A stretch of DNA of 64,000 nt from Cellulomonas phragmiteti. GTDB taxonomy: Bacteria; Actinomycetota; Actinomycetes; Actinomycetales; Cellulomonadaceae. The stretch covers positions 1 through 64,000 of the forward strand of contig NZ_BONP01000009.1 of NCBI RefSeq assembly GCF_016862775.1. The letters run 5' to 3'. The position numbers and the translations under genes are program-made. Below the pieces are notes generated by a model. That model saw only the letters and a list, made by a program, of their open reading frames with translations, made no database searches and was not told where the DNA came from. Below are positions 23,618 to 38,810 of the stretch, one piece after another; position 1 is the stretch's first letter; each line of letters opens with the position of its first letter.

Positions 23618-23668
23618 CCCCGGCGCTCCGGCCGGGCCGGTCCGTGCCGCCGGGCGGCGAGGACCAGC

Positions 23669-24661
23669 TCAGCTCAGGTCGCGGAGCCAGCGCAGCGTCG
23701 CGCCGGCCTGCGCGGCCTGGAAGGCGCGCAGGTTCGGGATGCCCGTGGGCGCGGGCTGGCCCGACGACCACGCGAAGTAGCCGGCGAGCCCGGCGAGGGC
23801 GGCCCGCAGGTCGTCGACGCTCACCCCCTGCGACGCCGCGCTGCGGGCGAAGAGCCAGGCGGGGTCGCCGGCGCCGCCCTGCAGGGCGACGCTCGGCAGC
23901 ATGAACGCCAGGTCGATCCACGGCGCGCCCACGCTCGCGTGCGGCCAGTCGATCAGCCACACCCGCTGGTGGCCGTCCTCGATCATCACGTTGTCCGCGC
24001 GCAGGTCGCCGTGGACGAGGGTGTCACCGGCCACGACGCGCAGGGCGTCCTGCTCCCACCGGGCGAGGTCCTCCAGGTGGTCGACCGCCCAGCGGCCGGG
24101 CTCGTCGACGAGCTCGGCGACGACCTCGCGCTGGGCGGGCGTCGCCTGCAGCATCGACCTCCACCCGGTGAAGTCGTCGGCGAGGAGGTCCTCGGTGCGC
24201 GGCAGGTCGTGACCCGGTGCGGGTGCGCAGTGCGCGAGGTCGTCGAGCGCGGAGAGCACCAGCGCCAGGTCGTCGGCGCGCCAGGGCAGCTCGGGGGAGC
24301 GGCCGTGCACGGCGTCGAACCCGAGAAGCACCCAGTCACCGTCGTCGTCCCACCAGCGCAGCGTGGGGGCGGGCACGTGCGGCGGCAGGGCGCGCGCGGC
24401 GCGGATCTCGGCGCGGGCCAGCTCCGGCGAGTGCGGGTTCTGGTCGGAGGACACGGCCTTGACGAAGACCGCGCGGCCGTCGGTGAGCTCGAGCACCGCG
24501 CAGAAGCCGGGGGAGAAGCCGCTGGTGGCCGACATCTCCGCCGTCACGCGGGCACCGGCCAGCGACTCGATGCGCTCGCGCACCGCCCGCGGCAGGTCAC
24601 GCCAGTCGAGCCGCTGCCCGCCGAAGGCGAGCGGCAGCGCCATGACGTCGTCGGCACTCAC
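23669..24661 (-). CDS. Aminoglycoside phosphotransferase (APH)-fold small-molecule kinase
   Basis: The 330-residue protein has the APH/choline-kinase fold. An N-lobe contains GRAVFVKAV, with Lys as the likely ATP-binding residue. The catalytic loop is [16 protein letters not shown] and the metal-binding Asp is in [10 protein letters not shown]. The family includes antibiotic, homoserine and sugar kinases; nothing here fixes the substrate, and resistance should not be assumed. The GTG at 24659-24661 has AGGA about 8 bases upstream; an internal ATG (MALPLAFGG) is an alternative. It diverges from the cysteine desulfurase gene. Confidence 0.85.
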   Translation of the reverse strand: MSADDVMALPLAFGGQRLDWRDLPRAVRERIESLAGARVTAEMSATSGFSPGFCAVLELTDGRAVFVKAVSSDQNPHSPELARAEIRAARALPPHVPAPTLRWWDDDGDWVLLGFDAVHGRSPELPWRADDLALVLSALDDLAHCAPAPGHDLPRTEDLLADDFTGWRSMLQATPAQREVVAELVDEPGRWAVDHLEDLARWEQDALRVVAGDTLVHGDLRADNVMIEDGHQRVWLIDWPHASVGAPWIDLAFMLPSVALQGGAGDPAWLFARSAASQGVSVDDLRAALAGLAGYFAWSSGQPAPTGIPNLRAFQAAQAGATLRWLRDLS

Positions 24662-24739
24662 GCGAACATCCTGCCAGCATCGGCGCGCGGCCCCGCGCAG
24701 TTTTCGCCCTCCGGTGCGGGGGAAAGGTGGAGGGACCTG

Positions 24740-24773
24740 GTGGGGGACGTGCCGGCGTGGGGGACGTGCCGGC
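24740..24773. repeat. Perfect 17-bp tandem direct repeat upstream of the cysteine desulfurase gene
   Basis: GTGGGGGACGTGCCGGC occurs twice without a gap (24740-24756 and 24757-24773). The second copy runs into the small palindrome GTGCCGGCAC. The pair sits just upstream of the expected -35 region of the desulfurase promoter, so it could be a regulator site. It could also be a chance duplication. Confidence 0.75.
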
Positions 24774-24796
24774 ACGCCCGCCCGTGGACGCGTTCG

Positions 24797-24802
24797 TAGA
24801 CT
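24797..24802 (+). promoter_or_regulatory. Probable -10 element for the cysteine desulfurase operon
   Basis: TAGACT ends 6 bases before the GTG at 24809 and no Shine-Dalgarno site is present. The same hexamer precedes gatC. It probably drives a leaderless transcript starting the desulfurase-mnmA chain. Confidence 0.55.
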
Positions 24803-24808
24803 GGGGGT

Positions 24809-26014
24809 GTGAGTGCTCCCCGCCCCCGTGCGGTCTACCTCGACCACGCGGCGACCACGCCGATGCGCCCCGCGGCGCTCTCCGCGCTGACGGCGGCGCT
24901 CGCGCACACCGGCAACCCCTCGTCGCTGCACACCGCGGGCCGCGCCGCGCGCCGCACGGTCGAGGAGGCGCGGGAGCGGCTGGCCGCCGCCGTCGGCGCC
25001 CGACCCAGCGAGGTCGTGTGGACGGCGGGCGGCACCGAGGCCGACAACCTCGCGGTCAAGGGCCTGTTCTGGGCCCGGCGCACGCACGACACCGCGCGCC
25101 GCCGGGTCGTCGTCTCGGCGGTCGAGCACCACGCGGTCCTCGACCCCGCGTTCTGGCTCGCGGAGCACGCCGGCGCCGAGCTCGTCCTGCTGCCGGTCGA
25201 CGGCGACGGCGTCGTGGAGGTCGACGCGCTCCGCGAGGAGCTCGAGGCGCACGCGGACACGGTCGCGCTGGTCTCCGTCATGTGGGCGAACAACGAGGTG
25301 GGCGCGCTGCAGCCGCTCGACGACGTGGTGGCCCTCGCGCACCGGCACGGGGTGCCCGTGCACGCCGACGCCGTGCAGGCCGTGGGGCAGGTGCCCGTCG
25401 ACCTGGGGGCGTGCGGCGTCGACGCCGTCACGCTCAGCGGGCACAAGGTCGGGGGGCCCGGCTCGACGGGCGCGCTGCTGGTCCGCCGCGGCCTGGAGCT
25501 GACCCCGGTGCTGCACGGCGGCGGCCAGGAGCGTGGCGTGCGCTCCGGGACGCTCGACCCTGCGCTGCTCGCGGCGTTCGCGGTCGCCGTGGAGGACGCT
25601 GTGGCGGAGCGCGACGCGCACGCGGCCCGCGTCGGGGCGCTGCGCGACGACCTCGTGCGCCGGGTCCTGGCCACCGTGCCCGGCGCGACGCTGCGCGGCC
25701 CGGCCGACGCTGCCCGTCGACTGCCCGCCAACGCCCACCTCACGTTCGCCGGCTGCGAGGGCGACTCCCTGCTGTACCTGCTGGACGCCGCGGGCGTCGA
25801 GGTCTCCACGGGCTCCGCGTGCCAGGCGGGCGTGCCGCGCCCGTCGCACGTGCTGCTGGCGATGGGCGTGGGGGAGGACGACGCGCGCGGCGCGCTGCGC
25901 TTCTCCTTCGGGGCGGGCTCGAGCGCGGCCGACGTCGACGCCGCGGTCGCGGCGCTGCCGGGGGCGGTCGAGCGCGCACGTGCCGCCGGCCTGTCGACGC
26001 TGGTGGGTGTCTGA
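24809..26014 (+). CDS. Cysteine desulfurase, IscS/NifS type
   Basis: This PLP enzyme takes sulfur from cysteine as a persulfide for Fe-S clusters and tRNA thiolation. The 401-residue protein begins [19 protein letters not shown] after a short leader. The PLP lysine is in [10 protein letters not shown] (about 213), and the persulfide-carrying cysteine is in GSACQAG (about 338), the short-loop IscS-like form. It overlaps mnmA by one base (TGATG), so the sulfur donor and the thiouridylase are made together. The same pair is adjacent in Mycobacterium tuberculosis (iscS, trmU), as I recall it. Confidence 0.93.
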   Translation: MSAPRPRAVYLDHAATTPMRPAALSALTAALAHTGNPSSLHTAGRAARRTVEEARERLAAAVGARPSEVVWTAGGTEADNLAVKGLFWARRTHDTARRRVVVSAVEHHAVLDPAFWLAEHAGAELVLLPVDGDGVVEVDALREELEAHADTVALVSVMWANNEVGALQPLDDVVALAHRHGVPVHADAVQAVGQVPVDLGACGVDAVTLSGHKVGGPGSTGALLVRRGLELTPVLHGGGQERGVRSGTLDPALLAAFAVAVEDAVAERDAHAARVGALRDDLVRRVLATVPGATLRGPADAARRLPANAHLTFAGCEGDSLLYLLDAAGVEVSTGSACQAGVPRPSHVLLAMGVGEDDARGALRFSFGAGSSAADVDAAVAALPGAVERARAAGLSTLVGV

Positions 26015-27150
26015 TGCGCGTGCTCGCGGCGATGTCCGGGGGCGTCGACTCCGCGGTCGCGGCGGCACGGGCCGTCGACGCGGGGCACGACGTGGTCGGG
26101 GTGCACATGGCGCTGTCCCGGACGCCGGCCCAGGAGCGCACGGGGTCGCGGGGCTGCTGCTCGATCGAGGACGCGTCCGACGCGCGGCGTGCCGCCGACG
26201 TGCTCGGCATCCCGTACTACGTGTGGGACATGTCCGAGCGGTTCGAGCAGACCGTCGTCGCGGACTTCCTCGCCGAGTACGCCGCCGGGCGCACCCCCAA
26301 CCCGTGCGTGCGGTGCAACGAGCACGTGAAGTTCGCGGCGCTCCTCGACAAGGCCCTCGCGCTCGGCTTCGACGCCGTGTGCACCGGGCACTACGCGCGG
26401 GTCGTGGACGGGCCCGACGGTGCGCGCGAGCTGCACCGGGCGGCGGACCCGGCCAAGGACCAGTCGTACGTGCTCGCGGTCATGGGCCCGCAGCGGCTGG
26501 CCCGCGCGGTCTTCCCGCTGGGCGACGTGGGGTCGAAGGCGCAGGTGCGCGCCGAGGCCGTCGCTCGTGGCCTCTCCGTGGCGGCCAAGCCCGACTCGTA
26601 CGACATCTGCTTCGTCGCCGACGGGGACACCCAGGGGTTCCTGCGCCGCGCGCTGGGCGAGCAGCCGGGCGACGTCGTCGACGAGGCGGGCGAGGTCGTC
26701 GGGACGCACGACGGCGCCTACGCGTACACGGTCGGGCAGCGGCGCGGCCTCGCGCTGGGCCGCCCCGCACCCGACGGACGGCCCCGCTACGTGCTGGCGG
26801 TCGAGCCCGTGCAGCGTCGCGTGGTCGTCGGACCGGCCGAGGCGCTGGACGTCGCGCAGGTGCGAGGCGACGCGGCCGTGTGGTTCGGGGACGTCCCGCC
26901 CGTGGGCTCGACGTGCGCGGTGCAGGTGCGCGCGCACGGCGCCGACGTGCCGGCGCGCGTCGTGGCGGCCGACGCCGGTGCCGTGACCCTCGACGTGGCC
27001 GGCGCCGGGCTGCGCGGCGTGGCCGCCGGGCAGTCGCTCGTGCTGTATGACGGCACGCGCGTCGTCGGGCAGGCGACGGTGTCCACGACCCGCACCGCCC
27101 GGGACCTCGTCGGCGCCGAGCACCCCGCCGCGGCCGGGACGCACGCGTGA
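26014..27150 (+). CDS. mnmA: tRNA-specific 2-thiouridylase MnmA
   Basis: MnmA activates U34 of certain tRNAs with ATP and installs 2-thiouridine using sulfur from the desulfurase. The 378-residue protein starts [17 protein letters not shown] with the PP-loop SGGVDS at residues 8-13. The catalytic cysteines are in TPNPCVRCN (C98) and YDICFVAD (C199). The C-terminal part is the usual tRNA-binding beta domain. The ATG shares its A with the desulfurase stop. The stop overlaps the next gene's GTG (GTGA). Confidence 0.95.
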   Translation: MRVLAAMSGGVDSAVAAARAVDAGHDVVGVHMALSRTPAQERTGSRGCCSIEDASDARRAADVLGIPYYVWDMSERFEQTVVADFLAEYAAGRTPNPCVRCNEHVKFAALLDKALALGFDAVCTGHYARVVDGPDGARELHRAADPAKDQSYVLAVMGPQRLARAVFPLGDVGSKAQVRAEAVARGLSVAAKPDSYDICFVADGDTQGFLRRALGEQPGDVVDEAGEVVGTHDGAYAYTVGQRRGLALGRPAPDGRPRYVLAVEPVQRRVVVGPAEALDVAQVRGDAAVWFGDVPPVGSTCAVQVRAHGADVPARVVAADAGAVTLDVAGAGLRGVAAGQSLVLYDGTRVVGQATVSTTRTARDLVGAEHPAAAGTHA

Positions 27151-28166
27151 CCGCCGTCAGCGGCGTCGGCCCCTGGCCCGGGACCGACGCGCTCGAGGCC
27201 GCGACCACGGTCGTCGGCGACCTCGTCGACACGCCGGACGAGGTCGACGGGTGGCCGTTCGCCGTGCAGCTGCCCGCCCGCGGGCCGTGGGGTGACGCGA
27301 GAGGCACGGCCGTCGCGCTGCTCACGGACCTGCCTGCCGAGCTCGGCCCGCACGGCTGGAAGCTCGCCGACCGCCCCGGGCGCGACCTGGAACGGGCCCG
27401 GGCGTTCGCGCGCGAGGACCTCGACGCCCTCGCGGTGGCCGCCCACGGGTACGCCGGCGGCCTGGTGCTCCCGGTCCTGGGGCCGTTCACGTTCGCCGCC
27501 GAGGTGTACCTGGCGCGCGGCGACAAGGTGCTGTCTGACCCGGGCGCCCTGCGCGACGCGGTCGCGTCGAGCGCGGACGGGATCGCCGCCCGCGTCGCGG
27601 ACGTGCGCCGCGTCGTCCCCGGCGCCGAGGTGCGGGTGCTGCTGCGCGAGCCGCTGCTCGCCCCGGTGCTGGCCGGGGCCGTGCCGGGGTTCTCGGGCCG
27701 GGCGCCGCTGCGCCGCGTCCCGGGGCCGGTCGTCGCCGAGGGGTTCGACACCCTGGCCGACGCGGTACGGGCGGCCGGTGCGTCCGCGGTCGTGGTGCAC
27801 GGTGGCAGCGCGTGGTCCGCGCTGGCGGCCGTCCGCGCGTCGTCCGTGGACGGCGCGGCGCTCGCGGTCGCCGGGATCGGCGAGCGCGGCTGGGAGGAGG
27901 TCGCGGGCGTCGTCGAGTCGGGCAAGGCGCTGTGGGCCGAGCTGCCCCCGCAGGCGTCCTCGCAGTGCTCCGGCCCCGACGTCGTCGGCCAGGCCGACGT
28001 CCTGCTGCGCCCGTGGCGCGGTCTGGGGCTGGACGCCGCCGGGCTGCGGGACGTCGTCCTGCTGGCCGGTGCACCCCCGCAGGGGGCGACTCCCGACCTC
28101 GCGCGGGGTGCGCTCGCCGGGCTCGTCCGCGCCGCCGGCCTCGTCGCGGAGCGGGCCGAGGGATGA
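27147..28166 (+). CDS. MetE-like (cobalamin-independent methionine synthase type) barrel protein without the zinc cysteines
   Basis: The 339-residue protein resembles the C-terminal barrel of MetE ([14 protein letters not shown] near the start, [17 protein letters not shown] in the middle). An actinobacterial homologue in the same place between trmU and ligA is known (Rv3015c in M. tuberculosis, from memory). MetE needs a His, two Cys and a Glu to hold zinc. This protein has a single Cys (in SSQCSGP), and the expected H-x-C stretch reads VVHGGSAW. It therefore cannot form the usual zinc site and is unlikely to be a methionine synthase. It is translationally coupled to mnmA and to the next gene. 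Its real role is unknown. Confidence 0.75.
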   Translation: MTAVSGVGPWPGTDALEAATTVVGDLVDTPDEVDGWPFAVQLPARGPWGDARGTAVALLTDLPAELGPHGWKLADRPGRDLERARAFAREDLDALAVAAHGYAGGLVLPVLGPFTFAAEVYLARGDKVLSDPGALRDAVASSADGIAARVADVRRVVPGAEVRVLLREPLLAPVLAGAVPGFSGRAPLRRVPGPVVAEGFDTLADAVRAAGASAVVVHGGSAWSALAAVRASSVDGAALAVAGIGERGWEEVAGVVESGKALWAELPPQASSQCSGPDVVGQADVLLRPWRGLGLDAAGLRDVVLLAGAPPQGATPDLARGALAGLVRAAGLVAERAEG

Positions 28167-28609
28167 GCGGCGCACCTCTCGGACCGCCCACGCGGCGTCG
28201 CCCACCGTCGCGGCGGCGCGCGCTCGCGCTGCTCGTCACCTCCGGCCTGGCGCTGGTCGGCGTCGTCGTCCTGGCCGTCGGGTGGTTCGGCATCGGCACG
28301 ACGACCCTGCGGGCGTCCGCCGCGGGCACCGAGCCGTGCCTCGCCGCGTACGAGGCCGGGTCGGGCGTGCAGATCCGGTACGAGGCGCTCCCGGCCCGTG
28401 CCGTGTGCGTGTGGGACGTCGACGGCGAGCGGCGCGAGGTCGTCGTCGCGTCCGTCCCCGCGGCCGTCACGGTCGGTGCGCTGGCGCTCGCGGTCGGCGG
28501 GATCGCGGGCACGGTCCTGGTGCTGGTGACCGCCCGCACGGCGCGGCGCGCCGCCGCGACCGGCCGCGGCGGTCCACCCGGCCCCGCGCCGGCCCCCGAC
28601 GCCTCGTGA
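28163..28609 (+). CDS. Small two-TM membrane protein of unknown function
   Basis: This 148-residue protein has a basic N-terminus, a TM helix at about 23-43 (LALLVTSGLALVGVVVLAVG), an outside loop of roughly 50 residues with two Cys (PCLAAYE and RAVCVWD) and a second TM at about 97-120. The two cysteines could form a disulfide outside the membrane. It starts with an ATGA overlap on the MetE-like gene and ends with a GTGA overlap into the next gene. I do not recognise a family. Confidence 0.7.
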   Translation: MSGAPLGPPTRRRPPSRRRALALLVTSGLALVGVVVLAVGWFGIGTTTLRASAAGTEPCLAAYEAGSGVQIRYEALPARAVCVWDVDGERREVVVASVPAAVTVGALALAVGGIAGTVLVLVTARTARRAAATGRGGPPGPAPAPDAS

Positions 28610-29967
28610 TCCCCGCCGTGGGTGACCCCGCGCGCGGTGCCCCCGCCGCGCGCCGCGGTCCGCGCGCCGCGCTGCGGGACTGGCTGCGCGACCTCGGGTC
28701 CGTCGTGGCCGTCGGGGTGCGCCTGTGGCTGCGCACCTGGCCGCTGCTGCTCGTCCTCGCGCTGCTCGCCGTGGCGGGGCGGTACGCGGCCGGGTGGGCC
28801 GCCGTCAACGTCGCGACCGTCAGCAACACCCTCGGCTGGGCGGTGCTCGTCCTGGCCCCGCTGAGCATGGTCGCGGGCATCGTCGCGATGCTGCACGTGC
28901 TGCGGCGCGACCTGCCCGCGCTCGCCGCGATCGGGAGCGCGCGCGGCCCCGACGACGCCGCGTCCGGCCACGAGCGCGGTCTGGTCGACGTCCTGGCGTC
29001 GGTGTTCGTGCCGTTCCTCGCCCTGTACGCGTCGTACGGGCTGCTGGCGGAGGACCGGTCCCGGTTCCTCAACACCGCGGCGTACCGCGAGTTCCGGGAG
29101 GGGTTCTCGCTCACCGGTGAGCGCGTCGACGCCTCGTTCGTCGACCTCGCGACCGGGTGGACGCTCGTGGCCGTCGTCGTCGTCGCCGTCGTGCTGCGGT
29201 GGCTGCTCGGCCGGTGGGAGGGGCGCAGCCACCGCCGCGCGCTGGCGTTCGCCGGGGCGTACGTCGAGGCGTTCTGGCTGCTGGTCGTCGCCAGCTTCAC
29301 GACCGAGCTGCTCGACGGTGCCTGGCGGTGGGTCGAGAGCCGCCGCGCGGTGGCGGTCGTGCTCGACGCGTGGGTGCGGTTGCTCGAGGCCCTGGGGCCG
29401 GTCGCCGCCCCCGTCGACACGGTGGTCGACACGGTCGCGGGCGTCCTGGGCAACCTCGACGACCTCGTGGTGATCCCGCTCGCCTGGCTCGCGGTCGGCG
29501 CGGTCGTCTACGGGCACAAGCTCGCCCCGCTGCCCCGGCGCAAGCGCGTCGGTCCGGCCGTGTGGCAGCGGCTGCCGGCCCCGGTGCGCCGCTGGACCAC
29601 CGAGGCCGCCGCACCCGTGATCGGCGACGTGCGCTCCCGGTTCACGGCGCTCGCCGACGGGCTGCGCCGGCTCGCCGTCGCCGGCCTGGGACCCATGCTC
29701 GTCTTCGCCCTCGCGTTCCTCGTCGCCACACGCCTCGAGGAGGGGATCCTGCTGCTCGCGCGGGTGATCAGCGGGCCGCAGGACGTCGACACGTGGCTCG
29801 CGTTCGCGCCCATGGTCTCGGCGGTGGCGACGGCCGTCGGGCTGACGGTCACGATCGCGCTCCTCGCCGCCGGGGTGGACCGCGTCCTCGCCGGCCAGGC
29901 CGCCGCGGCGGCGCGCACGCCTCAGGCCGCCCGCGGCGTCGACGACGTCCCGGAGCGGTCCGGCTAG
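28606..29967 (+). CDS. Polytopic membrane protein of unknown function
   Basis: The protein has 453 residues from the GTG at 28606, which overlaps the previous stop (GTGA). About eight hydrophobic helices are visible, near residues 38-60, 75-98, 122-142, 188-206, 218-240, 287-304, 358-385 and 402-425. A cytoplasmic-looking basic stretch (PLPRRKRVGPAVWQRLPAPV) sits between the sixth and seventh. No transporter or enzyme motif is evident. It closes the mnmA chain and its stop overlaps the stop of the convergent gene by CTAG. Confidence 0.72.
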   Translation: MIPAVGDPARGAPAARRGPRAALRDWLRDLGSVVAVGVRLWLRTWPLLLVLALLAVAGRYAAGWAAVNVATVSNTLGWAVLVLAPLSMVAGIVAMLHVLRRDLPALAAIGSARGPDDAASGHERGLVDVLASVFVPFLALYASYGLLAEDRSRFLNTAAYREFREGFSLTGERVDASFVDLATGWTLVAVVVVAVVLRWLLGRWEGRSHRRALAFAGAYVEAFWLLVVASFTTELLDGAWRWVESRRAVAVVLDAWVRLLEALGPVAAPVDTVVDTVAGVLGNLDDLVVIPLAWLAVGAVVYGHKLAPLPRRKRVGPAVWQRLPAPVRRWTTEAAAPVIGDVRSRFTALADGLRRLAVAGLGPMLVFALAFLVATRLEEGILLLARVISGPQDVDTWLAFAPMVSAVATAVGLTVTIALLAAGVDRVLAGQAAAAARTPQAARGVDDVPERSG

Positions 29968-30647
29968 CGCTCGACCTCGAGACGCACGTGGTGCGGCATC
30001 TGCCACCACAGCACGACGTCCGTGACGTCGACCCCGTCCGGGACGACGACCACGCGGGACACGGACCAGGTGGCGGGCCGGGGCGTCGACCCGCCGTCGG
30101 GGGCGCTCAGGGCGTCGTCGACGTCCCCCAGCGACGGCCACGGCCCGGTGGCGTCCTCGGGGACGCACGGGACGGTCGCCTGCCAGGCCCCCCAGGCGTT
30201 CGCGACGTAGTCGTACCGCGTGCCGGCCGTGTCCCGCACGGCCAGCCGGCACCCGACCAGCACGACGTCGGGGTCGGCGCCGAGCGTGAGGTCGACCTGG
30301 ACCGCCCGGCTCCCGGGCGGCAGCTCCAGGCCGTCGGGGAGGTCCGCCGCGTCGCCGACGCCGTCGAGGCGGACCTCGACGTCGAGGGGGAAGGTGCCAC
30401 CCAGGCCGTCGCGCAGGTCCTGGTGGAACGTGACGGTCGCGCCGGGGGCCGCCGACGTGGGGCGGTGCAGACCCTGCTCCCACCACAGCGACCGGACGCG
30501 GTCGCCGGAGGCCACGACCACGAGCGCCAGCGCGAGGGGCAGGGCGACCAGCGCCCAGCGGTTGCGGTGCCACCAGCCGACCGGCGGCGGCCCGGGCGGG
30601 GTCGGCGGTGCCGGGGTGGGAGCCGGGGGTGCCGGTGGCGTGCTCAC
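29964..30647 (-). CDS. Single-TM exported protein, third of a look-alike trio
   Basis: This is a 227-residue protein: a Pro-rich cytoplasmic N-terminus (1-28), one TM helix (about 33-47, ALVALPLALALVVVAS) and an extracytoplasmic beta-rich domain. The segment AVQVDLTLGADP followed by GCRLAVRDTAGTRYDYVA follows the pattern of the DUF4352-like immunoglobulin fold. The GTG (30645-30647) overlaps the upstream gene's stop by GTGA. Its stop overlaps that of the convergent membrane gene. It has the same size and layout as the next two genes; function unknown. Confidence 0.7.
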   Translation of the reverse strand: MSTPPAPPAPTPAPPTPPGPPPVGWWHRNRWALVALPLALALVVVASGDRVRSLWWEQGLHRPTSAAPGATVTFHQDLRDGLGGTFPLDVEVRLDGVGDAADLPDGLELPPGSRAVQVDLTLGADPDVVLVGCRLAVRDTAGTRYDYVANAWGAWQATVPCVPEDATGPWPSLGDVDDALSAPDGGSTPRPATWSVSRVVVVPDGVDVTDVVLWWQMPHHVRLEVER

Positions 30648-31318
30648 GAGTCCTCCGGCGGCGTGTCGGACGGTGCGTGCGCCACGACGGGGGTGTCGTC
30701 GCCCGCCCACGCGTCCGCGTCGGCCTGCGTGAGACCCAGGTCGATGTCGGCGACGTCGTCGCGGCGCTGGTCCTTCAGATCCAGCCCCAGACGCAGGCGC
30801 GCGCCCGGCACGGCGTCGGGCGGGACCTCGACGCGCAGCGTCGCGTACCGGGGGATGCCGGGTTGCGCCGTCCCCGGCAGGAACGACGATCGTCCGCCCG
30901 TGAACACCGCGTAGGTGCGGCCGTCGCCACCCAGCACCTCCGCGAAGGCGAGCGAGCGCGGTTCTCCGACCGCCTCGACCGTCACCGGCACGATGAGCCA
31001 GACGCCGGGCGTCGCGAGCAGCGTGCCGTCGTCGGTGTCGAGGACCGTCGACCCGGTCGGCTCGCCGGCCGTGAGGCGCGCGTACCGCAGCTCGACGAGC
31101 TCGCCGACGCCGCCGGGGCGGACGAAGGACGCCTGGACGCGGTCGCTGACCGGGAACGCGGTGACGACGAGGTGGCCGACGGCCAGGGCCGCGAGCACCG
31201 CTGCGCCGGCACTGACCGTCCGCGGGCGTGGAGGTCGCCGGCGCGGTGCCGGCCGGTCGGGGGTGGCCTGCTCGCCGGGCGCGTCGGCGGGCGTGCCGGC
31301 GGCGTCGGTCGCGCTCAC
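30644..31318 (-). CDS. Single-TM exported protein, second of a look-alike trio
   Basis: The protein has 224 residues with a Pro/Arg-rich cytoplasmic head, one TM helix (about 37-55, AGAAVLAALAVGHLVVTAF) and an outside beta domain. In the domain, GVWLIVPVTVEAVGEPRSL then GDGRTYAVF matches the strand-and-GxxY pattern of DUF4352-like domains. The GTG start overlaps the stop of the first trio gene (GTGA at 31315-31318). Function unknown; it is probably a membrane-anchored subunit of an envelope complex with its neighbours. Confidence 0.7.
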   Translation of the reverse strand: MSATDAAGTPADAPGEQATPDRPAPRRRPPRPRTVSAGAAVLAALAVGHLVVTAFPVSDRVQASFVRPGGVGELVELRYARLTAGEPTGSTVLDTDDGTLLATPGVWLIVPVTVEAVGEPRSLAFAEVLGGDGRTYAVFTGGRSSFLPGTAQPGIPRYATLRVEVPPDAVPGARLRLGLDLKDQRRDDVADIDLGLTQADADAWAGDDTPVVAHAPSDTPPEDS

Positions 31319-31992
31319 GTGTCCTGCTCGGGCGTGCCGGCGGCCGCCTCGCGCGCGTCGAGCGTGCCGACCAGGACGGTCGTCGGGAACCGCCAGACGA
31401 GCTCGGGGTCGAGGCTCCCGGCGCGCCAGGTGTGCTGCTGCAGCTGCACGTCCACGCTGGTGGGGGGCGCGACCGACCCGTCCTGCTCGAAGAGGAACGC
31501 CGCCTCGTACGTCAGCCCCGGCTGCACGGGGCTGAGCGGGGACGCGTCCTCGAGGACGACCACCGCGCTCGCCGTGACCCCGATGTCGACGGGAGCCTGG
31601 ACGAGGCCCTGGACGCCGGACAGCGTCAGCGCGTCGCGCAGCGTGACGCCCAGGACGCCGGCGTCGCTCGTGTTGCGCACGGTCGCGACGACACCGACCC
31701 AGCGGTTGCCGTCGTCGGACAGGCGCTGCCCCGGCAGGTCACCGGTCCACACGACGCGGTGCACGGTCAGCTCGAACGGCGCCACCTCGACCGGTGTGCC
31801 GGCCTCGAGCACCTCCGGTCCGTCCTGCGTCTGCTCCTCGAGCCCGCCGAAGGCGGCCGTCGTGGCGAGCAGCACGATCGCGCCCACGACGCCGATCCGC
31901 CGCAGCGGCTGGTCGAGGACGCGTCGCGCCACCTTGCTGCCGCTCGCGCGGGCGCGGGCGCGCAGCTCGGGCGGGGCCGCGGGTCCGGACAC
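31315..31992 (-). CDS. Single-TM exported protein, first of a look-alike trio
   Basis: The protein has 225 residues. One TM helix lies at about 33-49 (IGVVGAIVLLATTAAFG), and the outside domain contains FELTVHRVVWTGDLPG and RWVGVVATVRNTSDAG, the DUF4352-like pattern of a strand followed by V-x-N-T. I chose the GTG at 31990-31992 because TACACT (32000-32005) ends 7 bases upstream and the frame above it is low-complexity. It is the first gene of the three-gene minus-strand operon, divergent from a lipoprotein gene. Function unknown. Confidence 0.7.
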   Translation of the reverse strand: MSGPAAPPELRARARASGSKVARRVLDQPLRRIGVVGAIVLLATTAAFGGLEEQTQDGPEVLEAGTPVEVAPFELTVHRVVWTGDLPGQRLSDDGNRWVGVVATVRNTSDAGVLGVTLRDALTLSGVQGLVQAPVDIGVTASAVVVLEDASPLSPVQPGLTYEAAFLFEQDGSVAPPTSVDVQLQQHTWRAGSLDPELVWRFPTTVLVGTLDAREAAAGTPEQDT

Positions 31993-31999
31993 GCGCCCG

Positions 32000-32005
32000 A
32001 GTGTA
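32000..32005 (-). promoter_or_regulatory. Probable -10 element for the three-gene envelope operon
   Basis: TACACT on the minus strand ends 7 bases before the GTG of the first trio gene, with no ribosome binding site between. This suggests a leaderless transcript of all three overlapping genes. Confidence 0.5.
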
Positions 32006-32119
32006 GGGGGGCCGTCCGGGCACGCGTGACGGACCCCGGGCCAGGGCTGTGGGCGGCTCGTCGTCCACAGATCCCTGCCGACCTCCCCGCGCGGGCTGCC
32101 GGACCGACAGGGTCGTGCC

Positions 32120-38257
<6,138 letters not shown>

Positions 38258-38323
38258 CCCGCGCGCCGACGGGGCTCGCCGACCCCGGGGGCGCGCGGCC
38301 CGTGCGCCCCCGATACTGGGGCC

Positions 38324-38746
38324 ATGCTCTCGACGGACAACGCGGTGGCACTCGAGGCCGCCGGACTGCAGTGGCACCCGCGCGCCGGTGACCGGTTCGT
38401 CATCCGCAGCGCGGACATGGCGGGGGAGGTCTTCACGATCTCCGAGATGGTCGTCGAGGCGCACGAGTACGAGACCGGGACCGTGCTGGGGTTCAACGGC
38501 ACCACCGAGTGGGCGCTGGACTCGGTGCGTCAGGAGGACGCCCTGTGGTTGCCGCGCGAGGACCAGATGCGTGAGCTGCTCGGTGGCACGTTCCGCAGCC
38601 TCGCCCGGTCGACCGACGGCCGCTACCAGGTCCTCGTCGAGGTCAGCGGCCGCCCCGAGCGCGTCTTCACCGCCGACGACGCCGCCGACGCCTACGCCGA
38701 GGCGCTGCTCGCCCTCGTCAGCGCGGCGACCTCGCACGAGGTGTGA
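38324..38746 (+). CDS. Conserved small actinobacterial protein of unknown function
   Basis: The 140-residue soluble protein has no TM segment or signal peptide. It begins MLSTDNAVALEAAGLQWHP and contains the alternating pattern FTISEMVVEAHEYETGTVLGFNGTTEWALD. I do not recognise a defined domain; proteins of this kind are sometimes labelled after pilus-assembly genes without evidence. GATACT six bases before the ATG resembles the leaderless -10 pattern. It stands alone between the two-domain acetyltransferase and gatC. Confidence 0.6.
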   Translation: MLSTDNAVALEAAGLQWHPRAGDRFVIRSADMAGEVFTISEMVVEAHEYETGTVLGFNGTTEWALDSVRQEDALWLPREDQMRELLGGTFRSLARSTDGRYQVLVEVSGRPERVFTADDAADAYAEALLALVSAATSHEV

Positions 38747-38796
38747 CGGCCGGTCGCGGCGCCCGTGCAGGGGGACAGGGGCGGGTCGCCCGCGAC

Positions 38797-38802
38797 TAGA
38801 CT
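38797..38802 (+). promoter_or_regulatory. Probable -10 element for gatCAB
   Basis: TAGACT ends 8 bases before the gatC ATG, so transcription would start at or within a base or two of it. No Shine-Dalgarno site is seen. It is identical to the hexamer before the cysteine desulfurase gene. Confidence 0.5.
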
Positions 38803-38810
38803 CACGGACC

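Noticed and set aside
23669..24661. APH-fold protein as an antibiotic resistance gene
   Set aside because: The fold is shared by many metabolic kinases and nothing in the sequence or neighbours points to a drug substrate.
24740..24773. 17-bp repeats as a CRISPR or mobile-element end
   Set aside because: There are only two adjacent copies with no spacers, no inverted partner and no transposase gene nearby.
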